Shown: positions 24,783 through 34,200, numbered from the stretch's first letter. The stretch: 47,931 nt of DNA from Joyebacterum sp964521425 (GCA_964521425.1 CAZFRO010000018.1:1-47931); one strand, 5' to 3'. The notes: generated by a model from the sequence alone, not told the origin. Numbers and translations are program-made.

Positions 24783-25598
24783 CTACTCCAGTTCGGACAG
24801 GGCCAGGTTGATCTTGATCATGTCGTCCCGCCACCTGTAGAAGCTCTCGGTGTATGTGATCTGCGAGACAAACTGAGCCAGGTTCTTGGCCCCCTCCTTC
24901 TCGATGTGCTTCTTAAGCTTCGAGTCCGCCGGGAGGTTCCTGACCCAGTCCTGGTAGTAGGCTTCCTTTTCGGAGTAGTGGGAGATCAGCTCGTCATCAG
25001 AGGGGTCGTGATACGTCTCCTCATGTACGATCGCCTCAAGAGGAAGCGTTGGGGCAAGCGGAGGCCGCTCGGATGGATAACCTAGAATGAGCATCGTGAT
25101 CGGCATAACCTTCTTCGGAAGCTCGAAGAAATCCAGTGCCGTGTGCGGCTGCCAGACGATCTCCTGGATGTACTGCGATCCGAGACCCTGGGCCTCGGCG
25201 GCCACAACGGCGTTCTGAGCAGCCGTGTAGACCGCGCGCAGGGATACCCACAGGACGCCCATGCCACCAAAATGCGACTCGCCGCCTTCAAGTTCGGCCC
25301 ATCTGTTCAGGCGGTGCGTATCTACACAGAAGATGAGGGAGACCGGCGCATCTTCGATACAGGACTTCCGTCCCTCACACAGCATGTCGTTCAACTGAGA
25401 TCTACGAGCCTTGTTCCTGACCACGATGATGGAGATTGGCTGTGCCCCGCGGTAGCCACCGGTCAGGGTTCCACCCGGCGCCGACGCCCGCTGTGCCGCC
25501 GTCAGCACTCTGTCCAGAACATCCTGGGGAATCTCCTCATCCTTGTAGCGAAGGATGCTCCTCCTGTCGAACAGGAAATCCAGGCAGCTCTCGTTCAC
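24783..25598 (-). CDS. Nitroreductase-family FMN protein
   Basis: 271 residues. FLFDRRSILRYKDEEIP is the nitroreductase N-terminal FMN-phosphate arginine motif, followed by VLTAAQRASAPGG and AVVAAEAQGLGSQYI (FMN-binding loop), ending with the ILGYPSERP strand. The C-terminal 70 residues (YHDPSDDELISHYSEKEAYYQ...) are an added helical tail beyond the usual family end. GTG 25598 with GGAGG. It starts 15 nt after the ECF sigma stop, so both are probably co-transcribed. Natural substrate unknown; flavin-dependent reduction of a quinone or nitro-type compound is the family reaction. Confidence 0.9.
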   Translation of the reverse strand: MNESCLDFLFDRRSILRYKDEEIPQDVLDRVLTAAQRASAPGGTLTGGYRGAQPISIIVVRNKARRSQLNDMLCEGRKSCIEDAPVSLIFCVDTHRLNRWAELEGGESHFGGMGVLWVSLRAVYTAAQNAVVAAEAQGLGSQYIQEIVWQPHTALDFFELPKKVMPITMLILGYPSERPPLAPTLPLEAIVHEETYHDPSDDELISHYSEKEAYYQDWVRNLPADSKLKKHIEKEGAKNLAQFVSQITYTESFYRWRDDMIKINLALSELE

Positions 25599-25613
25599 TC
25601 TTTCCTCCCGCTC

Positions 25614-26207
25614 TCAGAATCCTTGTCCCTTAAGAACCTCTCTCAACATCGCACGGCCCCGGTGGAGATGAGTCTTGAGCGTTCCCATCGGGATGCCGAG
25701 CGTCTCGGCAACTTCCTTGTAGCTCCTCTCTTCAAGATAGAAGAGCGTTATGACAGTTCGGTACTGCACCGGCAGCTTGGATACGGCATCGCGCATGGCT
25801 CGGCGAAACTCATCGTCGAGCACCTGCTGACCGGGATCGTCGCGATTGTCGCAGGCTCGCGCACCAGCTTCGATGTGATCCCCTAGATCGATGTCCACGG
25901 TCTGGGGGCGTCGCTTCTTGCGCTTGAGGTGCGTGAGCGCCCGGTTGGCTGCTATTCGATAGAGCCAACTCGAGAATTTCGAGTCGCCCCCGAATCGTCC
26001 TATCGCTTTGTAGGCGCGAGCGAACGTCTCCTGTGCGATGTCCGCCGCGTCATCCTCATCGCCTATGATCCTGACGGCGATCGAGAACACGTAGTCCGAG
26101 TAGCGTTCGACTAGAACGGTGTATGCGCTCTGGTCGCCGGCCTGGACCTGAGCCACCAGCCGGTCGTCCGTCAATGCGTCGGAGCGCAGAGAACCCGATT
26201 CAGTCAT
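25614..26207 (-). CDS. ECF sigma factor (RpoE-like)
   Basis: 197 residues with region 2 (AYTVLVERYSDYVFSIAVRI, ADIAQETFARAYKAIGRF, FSSWLYRIAANRAL) and region 4 (SKLPVQYRTVITLFYLEERSYKEVAETLGIPMGTLKTHLHRGRAML). Length fits group IV sigma factors. ATG 26207 is preceded by GGAGGG. Its probable anti-sigma partner is encoded 1 kb away (27192-27782) on the same strand; normally the two genes are adjacent. Three direct repeats lie in the upstream region. Confidence 0.95.
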   Translation of the reverse strand: MTESGSLRSDALTDDRLVAQVQAGDQSAYTVLVERYSDYVFSIAVRIIGDEDDAADIAQETFARAYKAIGRFGGDSKFSSWLYRIAANRALTHLKRKKRRPQTVDIDLGDHIEAGARACDNRDDPGQQVLDDEFRRAMRDAVSKLPVQYRTVITLFYLEERSYKEVAETLGIPMGTLKTHLHRGRAMLREVLKGQGF

Positions 26208-26329
26208 TGGCCCTCCACGTACGCGCGTCCGACTTCGCGGCGCCCGTGTCGAACGGTCGAAAACCCGTCTCCCCAGACCAGCATACAATGGTACCAGAAC
26301 CCCTTCTTGATCCAAGCTGTTTCATACTG

Positions 26330-26394
26330 AGAGCGATATCATCTGAAACATAGTCCGACAGAGCGATGTCAAAGGAAGTGAACAGAGCGATAGC
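26330..26394. repeat. Three direct repeats GAGCGAT-NNC between the sigma factor and the divergent membrane gene
   Basis: GAGCGATATC (26331), GAGCGATGTC (26361) and GAGCGATAGC (26385) are spaced 30 and 24 nt apart, two of them preceded by CA. Regular spacing near 2-3 helical turns in a divergent promoter region suggests a protein-binding array. Confidence 0.35.
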
Positions 26395-26493
26395 AGAGGT
26401 AGAAACAGGGAGCTCAGCAGCCATCGTGTCAGCGTATCTGGAGGATCGGAGACGCAGACAGGGTGTCCTGGGCCAGGAAAGGAGAGACTCACA

Positions 26494-26925
26494 ATGACGA
26501 TGTTCTTTGGTTTCATGACCGCCCTGGTCAGTATCGGATCCGGTGTGCTCATAGTGATGCTGATTGTCAAGGGCGTCATGAGCAGGGACCGGACACGCAA
26601 GGAGGCCTTCGAACTGGCTCTCCAGAAGGGCATCTACGATCCGACGATCATCCGTCCGAAGAAGAGACCCGGCGGCAACGCGGCGCTCGGATGGGGCATC
26701 GCCCTTCTCGGGATCGGAATCGCTCAGGTCTTCGGCTTCATCAGTCTCGGCATATGGAGTGAAGCAGCCATCGGTGCTCTGGTACCCCTCTTCGTAGGAA
26801 TCGGCCTCATCGTCTTCCACGCGATCGTCAAGCGGAATGCCGTCGACATCGAGGAGAACGGTAAGCCTGTCCAGCTCGTGCCTGGTGTCGACAAGACCAG
26901 TAGCGACCCGGGTCAGGAGCAGTAG
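26494..26925 (+). CDS. Small membrane protein (possibly DUF6249-like)
   Basis: 143 residues. An N-terminal membrane span (FFGFMTALVSIGSGVLIVMLIV), a basic linker with EAFELALQKGIYDPTIIRPKKRPGG, two more spans (LGWGIALLGIGIAQVFGFISL and AIGALVPLFVGIGLIVFHAIV) and a polar tail. This layout is common for small proteins found beside ECF sigma/anti-sigma pairs, as here between the sigma and anti-sigma genes but on the opposite strand. ATG 26494 with AAAGGAGAG. It may belong to the same envelope-stress regulon; no specific function is known to me. Confidence 0.75.
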   Translation: MTMFFGFMTALVSIGSGVLIVMLIVKGVMSRDRTRKEAFELALQKGIYDPTIIRPKKRPGGNAALGWGIALLGIGIAQVFGFISLGIWSEAAIGALVPLFVGIGLIVFHAIVKRNAVDIEENGKPVQLVPGVDKTSSDPGQEQ

Positions 26926-27191
26926 ATTCGCACCGGCGTTGGCGGGTCCTGTCTGCGGGGAGTGAGACGAACGGGAGTCGACTCTCCCCACGACACGGGA
27001 TCTGCCAACGCCCCCCCCCTCTGACGCAAAGCCCATCACGTACACCGTACAGCCATCCGTGTTTCAGCTCGCCCAGACGCATCATTGCATCGGCCGCAAG
27101 GCTCGCGTTCGATCCCGCTCCATACCTCGGGGCCGATCTCACGGACGTGTAGGACGTGCAAGTAGTAAGCATTGTCTTGAGGGTGTTTGCG
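26926..27191. other. Intergenic, no gene seen
   Basis: 266 nt between the small membrane gene and the anti-sigma stop (convergent). It includes a C9 run near 27011. No hairpin with a T-tract was recognised. Confidence 0.3.
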
Positions 27192-27782
27192 CTAGTGAAG
27201 AGAGATCGGCTGCAGCTCGTGGGTCAGTTCGCGCGCTGTCCTGAGCCCCGAGATGGCAATGAAGGCAACCGAAACAGCGACGAGTCCCCAGAGAACTCCA
27301 AGAACGACATCACCGACCGGGGATCCCTGAGCAGCCTGAAAACCGGCCGATCCCGTGACGGCATCTTGCGCAGACCCAAGAAGCGACGACAAGGCGTTCC
27401 AGAACGTACCCAGCGCCCTCCCTGCTGTTTGCCCCACTTCGGAGCGGACGAGCACGAAGATGGACCCCGTAACTCCGACCGCCACGGCCCCGCTCAGAGC
27501 GAGCGGAACGGCAAGCCGTCGAGCAGTGGAAATCCCCGCGATCTCGGACATGACAGCGTCGGCCAGCCACACCGGAGCCTTCTCGACTGGAGCGCTTCTC
27601 AAGGCCGCATCGATTGCGACAAGTCCGCGCCTGAGCGCCGCGCACGAGGGGCATCCATTGATGTGTTCGTCCAGGGATGTTGTCTTCGAGGGGACCTCGG
27701 CTGCGGCGAAGCGATCATCATCGCCCAGGAGAGCGCGATCAAGTTCCAACTGAATGAGTACCTCTGCCTCCCTGCAGTCCAC
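27192..27782 (-). CDS. Anti-sigma factor with zinc-finger domain
   Basis: 196 residues. The N-terminal ZAS-type domain has C3 and the HINGCPSCAALRRGL (Hx3CxxC) motif; one membrane span follows at about 93-110 (LALSGAVAVGVTGSIFVLV) and a second near 160-178 (VVLGVLWGLVAVSVAFIAISG). It should hold an ECF sigma factor at the membrane until a signal arrives. GTG 27782 follows AGGAGA. Its cognate sigma is probably the gene at 25614-26207, separated by an opposite-strand membrane gene. Confidence 0.85.
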   Translation of the reverse strand: MDCREAEVLIQLELDRALLGDDDRFAAAEVPSKTTSLDEHINGCPSCAALRRGLVAIDAALRSAPVEKAPVWLADAVMSEIAGISTARRLAVPLALSGAVAVGVTGSIFVLVRSEVGQTAGRALGTFWNALSSLLGSAQDAVTGSAGFQAAQGSPVGDVVLGVLWGLVAVSVAFIAISGLRTARELTHELQPISLH

Positions 27783-27880
27783 GGTCTGTCTCCTGATCCG
27801 AATTCGATGGACATGGGCATCACTCGCCCACTACTTCGACACCGGAATGACAACCAGGGTTTCAGTCTATCCCGAGAAAC

Positions 27881-29953
27881 CTAGTCGGCGGGAATCCGCG
27901 CCACACCTACGTTCCCCGCCCTATCGCCCGCCCTGACCGCCACGGCGTGCCGTCCAGGCGCCAGATCCTCGAGCCTGAACGTTGCCGATTCGGCACGCGA
28001 GTCAAACATCCCATCGACAGGAAACGCCTGCATCCACTCCCCATAGTCGACCGACACCTCGACGCCAGCTATCGGGCTCAGAGCGTCCTTGATGCTCGCG
28101 GTGACGACGGCCGCTGTTCCCTCGCGCTTGAGCGCGACGCCATCCACACTGGGCGGGCTGTTGTCCACGGTGAAGATGGGACTCACGGACTCCGCGGTGG
28201 CAGCAAGGTCAGCGCGGTTGTCCGGTGCATCCGTGGCCAGAACCCGGATTCGATAGTCCCCGTCCGGCATTGAAACGGAGTCCCATGTATGGAGCGGTCG
28301 TTCGAGCCCCTCCTGCATCAGACCCCACTCCTCGTCGCCCTCGCTCCTCACATAGACGTCGAATGACAGGACATCTCCATTCATATCAATAGCATCCCAC
28401 TCCACCGTTCTGAGTCCTCTCGCCACCGGCGGCGCACCGAGGGCGGCATGCTCTGAGGCGCTGATGGAGTACGTGACTTCGACGCCGGAGGACAGAGTCT
28501 GGCTCGCACTGCCGGCGGAGTTCTCACGATCGGAGAAGCCGCGCCCGGCCGGGTGGACGGCCACGCGCAGGATCTCGGGCGCCACGTTCTCCCGGAGGAA
28601 GGCTACCTCGACGGAGTGCATGATCGGCCCTGAACCGCGACCGCGATCGAACTCGACTGCCCACTGAAGGAAGCGAGCCCCGGGGCTCACAATCGTGCCA
28701 TCGACAGGATCGGCCCAGTCGCTCCACGTATCGTCGGGCTCCATGACGTTGCCCGAACGAGTACTGACAGTGAGACGGCCACCCCGTTCCTCCGCTCTGA
28801 CGTGCAGACCCCCCCAGGAGGTCGACGTCGCCGCATCGAGCACGTCGGACTCGTACCTTCCCTTGTCAGATGCTTCCTCGCTCACTTTGTAGACGGATCC
28901 AGGAGTGCCGGTGGTGAAGATGAGTCCCTCGGGGACCGCGACCATTGCCAGGATCTCCTCCTCGTCGAGATCGACGACCAGACCTGCCTCGCTTGGCCTG
29001 ATCGAGAACACGCGACCACCGACACCGGTCCCCACCCAGACGGACCCGTCCGGCCCGGCGGCCAGCGAGACGATCGGCGCATCCGCGGAGTGCCACACCT
29101 CAATCGCCCCTCCACCGCTCGCCCTGTAGACGGAGCCGTCGCCGATCGGAAGCTCCGGACCCGCGAACTCATCGAGCATTCCATCCAGATCAACGCTCGT
29201 GGCAGCGAAGTAGAGAGTGCCGTCGCTTGAGGTCACGACACCGGATATCTCATCGTACGGCGTGTCATAGACAACACTGACCCGTTGGCCCGGCGTAACG
29301 TCGAGCAAAAGACCGTCCCCACCGGTTCCCGCGAGGACTCTGTCTCCGATCGCGGCGAGCACGAGGGTGTTGAGATCGCTCGACTCGTGGAGGACTTCTA
29401 CGCGTCCCCTGGAATCGACGGCCAGCACCCTGGCCATCTCTCCCGTGCCGACGAGAAGGCCGTGCGCTTCAGACCAGATTATGCTCCAGATGTATCCGTC
29501 TCCGGTGTCGCAGAGAAGCTCCGGGTCCTCACCCACGTCCACGCGGTAGATCTCGCCACCGGGCGATGTACCCACATAGATGGCGCCATCAGGCCCTGCC
29601 GCAATCGCCGGAAGATCCTGCGTCTCCATCTCGAGAAGGAGTTCGAAGTCACCCCGGTCTATCCGGTAGAGTCTCCCCGGCGTTCCCGTGACAATGTGTA
29701 TCACTCCACCTGGCCCCTCGACCGCACCCCACACGTACTGCGCTCCTGGAATCTCGACTCGCTCAGGAGTCGGCCCCAGGACCAGGTGCCCGGCCTCCAG
29801 AAGGGAGACGCCCGTCGGCACCCCGTCAAGGAACTCCCGGTACTCGTCCGTGAGCCAGTACGATGTTGACACAGCTGTGGCCGTGCCCGTGAGGACCACG
29901 AGCAGGATCACGATTGGTATTGTCGGGAATCTCATTCTGGGCGCTCGCGGCAT
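27881..29953 (-). CDS. Exported beta-propeller protein with Ig-like C-terminal domains
   Basis: 690 residues. The N-terminus has a signal anchor (RFPTIPIVILLVVLTGTATAV). About 60-360 are repeated blades with WGAVEGPGGVIHIVTGTPGRLYRI, GPDGAIYVGTSPGGEIYRV, GPDGSVWVGTGVGGRVFSI and IFTTGTPGSVYKVS, the SMP-30/NHL-like or PQQ-like propeller pattern. The C-terminal 300 residues are beta-rich with VDNSPPSVDGVALKREG and LEDLAPGRHAVAVRAGDRAGN, typical of Ig/Big domains. ATG 29953 has GGAGGG. It begins 9 nt after the S55 peptidase gene stop and is probably co-expressed with it. Ligand unknown. Confidence 0.8.
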   Translation of the reverse strand: MPRAPRMRFPTIPIVILLVVLTGTATAVSTSYWLTDEYREFLDGVPTGVSLLEAGHLVLGPTPERVEIPGAQYVWGAVEGPGGVIHIVTGTPGRLYRIDRGDFELLLEMETQDLPAIAAGPDGAIYVGTSPGGEIYRVDVGEDPELLCDTGDGYIWSIIWSEAHGLLVGTGEMARVLAVDSRGRVEVLHESSDLNTLVLAAIGDRVLAGTGGDGLLLDVTPGQRVSVVYDTPYDEISGVVTSSDGTLYFAATSVDLDGMLDEFAGPELPIGDGSVYRASGGGAIEVWHSADAPIVSLAAGPDGSVWVGTGVGGRVFSIRPSEAGLVVDLDEEEILAMVAVPEGLIFTTGTPGSVYKVSEEASDKGRYESDVLDAATSTSWGGLHVRAEERGGRLTVSTRSGNVMEPDDTWSDWADPVDGTIVSPGARFLQWAVEFDRGRGSGPIMHSVEVAFLRENVAPEILRVAVHPAGRGFSDRENSAGSASQTLSSGVEVTYSISASEHAALGAPPVARGLRTVEWDAIDMNGDVLSFDVYVRSEGDEEWGLMQEGLERPLHTWDSVSMPDGDYRIRVLATDAPDNRADLAATAESVSPIFTVDNSPPSVDGVALKREGTAAVVTASIKDALSPIAGVEVSVDYGEWMQAFPVDGMFDSRAESATFRLEDLAPGRHAVAVRAGDRAGNVGVARIPAD

Positions 29954-29962
29954 TGTCCCTCC

Positions 29963-31918
29963 CTAGCGATCCGTTCTGACTGTCAGCTGGATCTGGTGCG
30001 ACCCGATCACAGACCGGTCGTATGTGAACTCATCCTGTGCAAGCACTGTCATCTCTGTACGAGCCGCGGCTCCGCTCGAGGCAACGGACGCCATGGCCAG
30101 CGCCGCTCTTCCTGGAAGACCTCGGAGTTCGTCTCCCGAGAGGGAGAGCCCCGGACTCATGGAGAGAAGCTGGGCCAGGACGGTGTTCTCGGAGCGCGAC
30201 CGGTCTATCAGGTCGATGAGTTGACCGTAGCTTCGCGGCATAAGCCCGTCACCCAGTCTGGCCGATTCCAGCTCGTGATACTCCTCTGCTCCACCTACCC
30301 ACAGGAAGATCTGACCCTCCTGTTCAGACTCCGGGAGGTGGAGTTCGATCGTTCGCTCAGTAAGCCCGGATTGCCAGTCGCGAAGAACGACGTTGACCGT
30401 GACGACGTCCCCGGGAGCGTAGACGGCTCTGTCGGTGCTGATCCGTGTGACGGTCGCCCATCGCCTTGTCTCGTCCAATTCGACTTCCAGCTCGATGCGT
30501 TCGATTTCCTGACTCTCGAACTTGTTCAGAAGCAGGACATCCATGAGCGTAGCCAGCTCGCCCGCACTTCGAAACGTCGGCATCTCGCTGTAGAAATGAT
30601 TGTCGTAGTTGATCTCACTCTCGTCCATGACGAGACGTATTCGCAGCGTGACATCGGCTGGACCCGCTGATTTCGTAACCTCGGAGATGGCGCTGGCCAC
30701 TGCCAGGCTCGAGAAGAGCGCCATGTAGGAGGGAGAGCGCATCACTTCGAATCCGAACTCACGCACGCCCCCTGTCGGCGTGTGCACCGCGACCGCGAGT
30801 GGCAGCATCTTGGGCGCACGCCCCAGTCGTCCGGCCACCATCCTGCTTCTGTCCTGATAGAACGTTCCTATGAGATCGGTTCCGGAGGCCAACTTGTGCG
30901 ACACCGAGAGCATGGGCATCGTCGTGTGCACGAAGGCTCCGACCATTGGGAGTTCAACCGGCCCGGCGTGGAACATCGGATGTCCGAAGGCGAGGATGCG
31001 ATCGCCATCACGATGCGTCACCGTCCCTGAGGCTGTCATGTCGACGTCGCCGCGCACGAGCTGGACACCGACGGCGGACCCGGGGGAAAGCACCGTGGCT
31101 TCCCCTGAGTCAGATCCACTCCCCGACGCTCCTCCCGCGACGGGAACCAGAGACAGCCCCGACAGAACTCCGCGGGCGCAAGCGAGAAAACGAGGATCGG
31201 CTCCCGACACGAAAAGGGGAACGCCGAGCGGCGCCAGTCCCGCGCCATCTGCGGGAATACCGGTCCCACTCAGCTCGGTCTCGGGAATGCGAGCGGTCGA
31301 TGACCACGGGAGCTCCTCGGAAACGCGAGGAGACGACGACCACGGAAACCGTTCGGAGGTGTCGCCCGCCCCGATTCCCACAGCGCTTGATACCCATGCT
31401 ACGCGCGATCCCCCCACTTCCCCACCGGTTATGTGGTCGAACGTCGGCCCGGCAGCACGCCCGGACGCGCTCGCCGAGGTCGGCATCTCCTCAAGCATGT
31501 CGTAGGCGCGGAGCATCTCCTCTATAGGAGTGATCCCCGCTATCGGGTCCTTGCAGAATGGCCAGGTGGAAGCGATCGCGCCGATCAAGCGGCCGTCCTT
31601 GTAGACAGGGCTCCCACTCATGCCCTGCATTATGCCGGTCTTCTCAAGCAGCTCACCCTCTGCCCGGGCAAGAATGAGATCGCTTCCCGGAGACACACCT
31701 CGGACCACGCCGATGATCTCGAGTTCGAATTCCTCGATCTCGGTTCCCTGGAAGACGGACAGCCCGACGCACCTGTCGCCCGTTGCGATCTCGTCGATGA
31801 ACGCGAACTCCCCGTCCCCATCACGCGCGGTAGCGCCGGATGGGCTGGACACGGGAACCGCCGTAAACAGGACGGACAGTAGAACAGCAGAGAGGATCAT
31901 CGTCCCGGATCGGCGCAT
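29963..31918 (-). CDS. SpoIVB peptidase S55-domain protein
   Basis: 651 residues with a signal sequence (ILSAVLLSVLFTAVPVSSPSGA). FIDEIATGDRCVGLSVFQGTEIEEFELEI and the serine motif QGMSGSPVYKDGRLIGAI (G99-M100-S101-G102-S103-P104) are followed by PIAGITPIEEML. A histidine motif DRILAFGHPMF (H313) comes about 210 residues later. In Bacillus SpoIVB the histidine precedes the serine, so the order is reversed here, as in the related proteins of non-sporulating bacteria. A long Ser/Pro-rich insert (about 150-280) lies between. Residues 400-651 are beta-rich. Its envelope location is inferred. ATG 31918 with AAGGA at 7 nt. Confidence 0.85.
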   Translation of the reverse strand: MRRSGTMILSAVLLSVLFTAVPVSSPSGATARDGDGEFAFIDEIATGDRCVGLSVFQGTEIEEFELEIIGVVRGVSPGSDLILARAEGELLEKTGIMQGMSGSPVYKDGRLIGAIASTWPFCKDPIAGITPIEEMLRAYDMLEEMPTSASASGRAAGPTFDHITGGEVGGSRVAWVSSAVGIGAGDTSERFPWSSSPRVSEELPWSSTARIPETELSGTGIPADGAGLAPLGVPLFVSGADPRFLACARGVLSGLSLVPVAGGASGSGSDSGEATVLSPGSAVGVQLVRGDVDMTASGTVTHRDGDRILAFGHPMFHAGPVELPMVGAFVHTTMPMLSVSHKLASGTDLIGTFYQDRSRMVAGRLGRAPKMLPLAVAVHTPTGGVREFGFEVMRSPSYMALFSSLAVASAISEVTKSAGPADVTLRIRLVMDESEINYDNHFYSEMPTFRSAGELATLMDVLLLNKFESQEIERIELEVELDETRRWATVTRISTDRAVYAPGDVVTVNVVLRDWQSGLTERTIELHLPESEQEGQIFLWVGGAEEYHELESARLGDGLMPRSYGQLIDLIDRSRSENTVLAQLLSMSPGLSLSGDELRGLPGRAALAMASVASSGAAARTEMTVLAQDEFTYDRSVIGSHQIQLTVRTDR

Positions 31919-32022
31919 CGGAGGTCCTTTCGTCCTGGCCTTCAGTGGGAACTGCCACGCTGGGTACACCACATCGCGTCACGAGTGTCCGCCATCACAC
32001 GCTACGATGTCAAGGTACACTG

Positions 32023-32733
32023 CTAGCGCAGGTCGTTGAGCGCGTCCGAGCGAGACTCCAGAGCGGTCCTCTCGATGGGGTCGAAGAGCCGGAAGCGAAC
32101 GGCCTGGTCACCGAGGAAGCTCGCGGGCTCACCACCCACGATGTAGGGGCGATAGCGCCAGCGACGGAGAGCTCTCAGTGCGGCCAGCTCGCAGGCGCGA
32201 TCGACTTCCGATCGCAAGAGCCACGCGTTTGCCACCTCGCCCGTCTTCGTGACGTGCAGGCGGAAGACGACGATCCCCTCGACTTCCGCGAGCATGGATG
32301 AAATGGGATACTCGGGCTTCACAAGATGCAGGACAACCATATCCCGGCTCTGGGGTTGCGGCAACGACCCCTCGAGCTCTGCGAGGAGATCATCAATGGC
32401 GCTCGCATCAGTGGCAGCATCGCTCGACTTGACCTCGTTGGTCACTTCGCTCGGCACGGCCCACTCGGTGATTGTGATCGGGACTATGTGGAAGGCATCG
32501 GCCGCCCCGCGCCCGGCCGTCGGACGGGTGCTGGACTCCGAGTCGACAGTCGCTCGCTCTACCGATATCTCCGGAAGGATGCGAGTCGGCCCGTAGTAGC
32601 CTATGTGGCGAACAAGTGGTATCTGATCCCTGAACGGCGCCACCTCCAGCGAGAGGAAAAGGTGTGTCACAATCGACAGAATCGCGGCGATCCGCATGCC
32701 GCGTCTGTACTCGGCGTGACGCCGACGCCACAT
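32023..32733 (-). CDS. TonB-family protein
   Basis: 236 residues. One N-terminal span (MRIAAILSIVTHLFLSLEV), a polar linker of about 100 residues and a C-terminal TonB_C domain: KPEYPISSMLAEVEGIVVFRLHVTKTGEV ... AALRALRRWRYRPYIVGGEP, the YP...GxV...W.Y.P signature. The start at ATG 32733 is supported by GAAGGA; longer frames run into glgC. TonB normally transmits proton-motive force to outer-membrane receptors, but neither ExbB/D nor a receptor is near, so a periplasmic linker role is also possible. Confidence 0.85.
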   Translation of the reverse strand: MWRRRHAEYRRGMRIAAILSIVTHLFLSLEVAPFRDQIPLVRHIGYYGPTRILPEISVERATVDSESSTRPTAGRGAADAFHIVPITITEWAVPSEVTNEVKSSDAATDASAIDDLLAELEGSLPQPQSRDMVVLHLVKPEYPISSMLAEVEGIVVFRLHVTKTGEVANAWLLRSEVDRACELAALRALRRWRYRPYIVGGEPASFLGDQAVRFRLFDPIERTALESRSDALNDLR

Positions 32734-32809
32734 CTGTGTCCTTCGCGGAGATTGTTGGTCCACGGTGCAGCGAACCTCTCGGGGGAGCGTCCGGTGCGAC
32801 CTCATCCTC

Positions 32810-34021
32810 TCAGAACTTGAACTCCTTCGGGATGACAACGATGCCGCTCTCGGTCGTTGTGAAACGCTCTCTATCCTCTTCGGGATCATAGCCGATCTGC
32901 ATCTTGGGCGGGATCTGCACGCCCTTGTCGACAATGACGCGGCGAAGCTTCGCATAGCGCCCGATGTCGACGTCCTCCATGAGGATGGACTCGAACACGT
33001 AGCTGTGGCTGTTCGTTCTTACACCGGGCGAGAGGACGCAGCGCTGAATCCTGCCCCCTGAGATTATCGCGCCGGTGGAGACGATGGAGTCGACAGCGGA
33101 GCCCATCCTCCCCCCACCCCCGCCCCCGGCGAACACGAATTTCGCCGGCGGGTGTCCTCCCTGGTACGTGTGGATCGGCCAGTTCGTGTCGTACAGATTC
33201 AGCTGAGGAGTGATATCGACAAGGTCCATGTTGGCCGCCCAGTAAGCGTCCATCGTCCCGATGTCGCGCCAGTAGCCGGGGTCGTCTCCGTCCCTGAACA
33301 CGAACACCCTCACGTCCGCTCCTTCTTTCACCATTCTGGGAATCACATCGTGACCGAAGTCATACTTCCCCTCTGCGATCACTGACTCGAGAACTTCGAT
33401 CATGGCGTCGGTCGTGAACACGTAGATCCCCATCGAGGCCAGCACGCGATCGGGGTCGCCCGGCATCGTCTTCGGGTGATCTGGCTTCTCCTGGAAGCCG
33501 CGTACGATCATCCGTTCATCTACCTCAACCACACCGAGATCGGCTGCGTCGGCGGCACTGCGCTCCTGCACGCAGATTGTCACGTCACCACCGGATGCCG
33601 CATGGAAAGCGAGAATAGAGTTGTAGTTCATCGAGTAGACATGGTCACCCGCCAGAACGAGCGTGAACCGGGGTCTGGAACGCTCGAGTAGGTGTACGTT
33701 CTGCCATATCGCATCGGCGGTGCCTCGGTACCAGTCTTCACCGAGGCGCTGCTGCGCGGGCACGCTCTCAATGAACTCACCCACCCAGTGACTGAGGAAT
33801 CCCCACCCTTGTCTCAGATGCAGCGCGAGCGATCGTGACTTGTACTGCGTGAGCACGAAGATCCGCTTGAGGCCGGAGTTGATGCAGTTCGAGAGACTGA
33901 AATCGATGATGCGGTAGATGCCGCCAAACGGCACGGCCGGTTTGGCGCGGTCTCGCGTCAGCGGCCAGAGTCGCTCTCCCTTACCTCCGGCCAGCACCAT
34001 CACGACCGTCTCTCTGTTCAT
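32810..34021 (-). CDS. glgC: Glucose-1-phosphate adenylyltransferase GlgC
   Basis: 403 residues. It makes ADP-glucose for glycogen synthesis. The nucleotidyltransferase core shows VLAGGKGERLWPLTRDRAKP, GTADAIWQN and LAGDHVYSMNY; the substrate and regulatory motifs FQEKPDHP, ASMGIYVF and DFGHDVIPRM follow. The C-terminal beta-helix contains VSTGAIISGGRIQRCVLSPGVRTNSHSYV. ATG 34021 with GGAG. Promoter at 34085-34113. The four genes glgC-TonB-S55-propeller run in the same direction, with gaps of 76, 104 and 9 nt. Confidence 0.95.
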   Translation of the reverse strand: MNRETVVMVLAGGKGERLWPLTRDRAKPAVPFGGIYRIIDFSLSNCINSGLKRIFVLTQYKSRSLALHLRQGWGFLSHWVGEFIESVPAQQRLGEDWYRGTADAIWQNVHLLERSRPRFTLVLAGDHVYSMNYNSILAFHAASGGDVTICVQERSAADAADLGVVEVDERMIVRGFQEKPDHPKTMPGDPDRVLASMGIYVFTTDAMIEVLESVIAEGKYDFGHDVIPRMVKEGADVRVFVFRDGDDPGYWRDIGTMDAYWAANMDLVDITPQLNLYDTNWPIHTYQGGHPPAKFVFAGGGGGGRMGSAVDSIVSTGAIISGGRIQRCVLSPGVRTNSHSYVFESILMEDVDIGRYAKLRRVIVDKGVQIPPKMQIGYDPEEDRERFTTTESGIVVIPKEFKF

Positions 34022-34084
34022 TCCATCTCCTCATTGGGTACTGCTCGCAGCCCACCATATCTCCGGTATCGAATCACAACTGTA

Positions 34085-34113
34085 TTCTTAGGTCTAAGGG
34101 GCGCGGCTGTCAA
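34085..34113 (-). promoter_or_regulatory. Promoter of glgC
   Basis: The minus strand reads TTGACA (34113-34108), 17-nt spacer and TAAGAA (34090-34085), so the -35 is perfect. With one base more the -10 reads AAGAAT, as in the promoters of the two secreted-protein genes just beyond. Confidence 0.55.
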
Positions 34114-34200
34114 GCAGACGATTCCAGCGGCAGCCCGCTTTCCTCCAGAGGTCGGCGGTTTCGGTGCGAGCCCCGTCGAGTGCCAAGCGAGTTTATCCTA

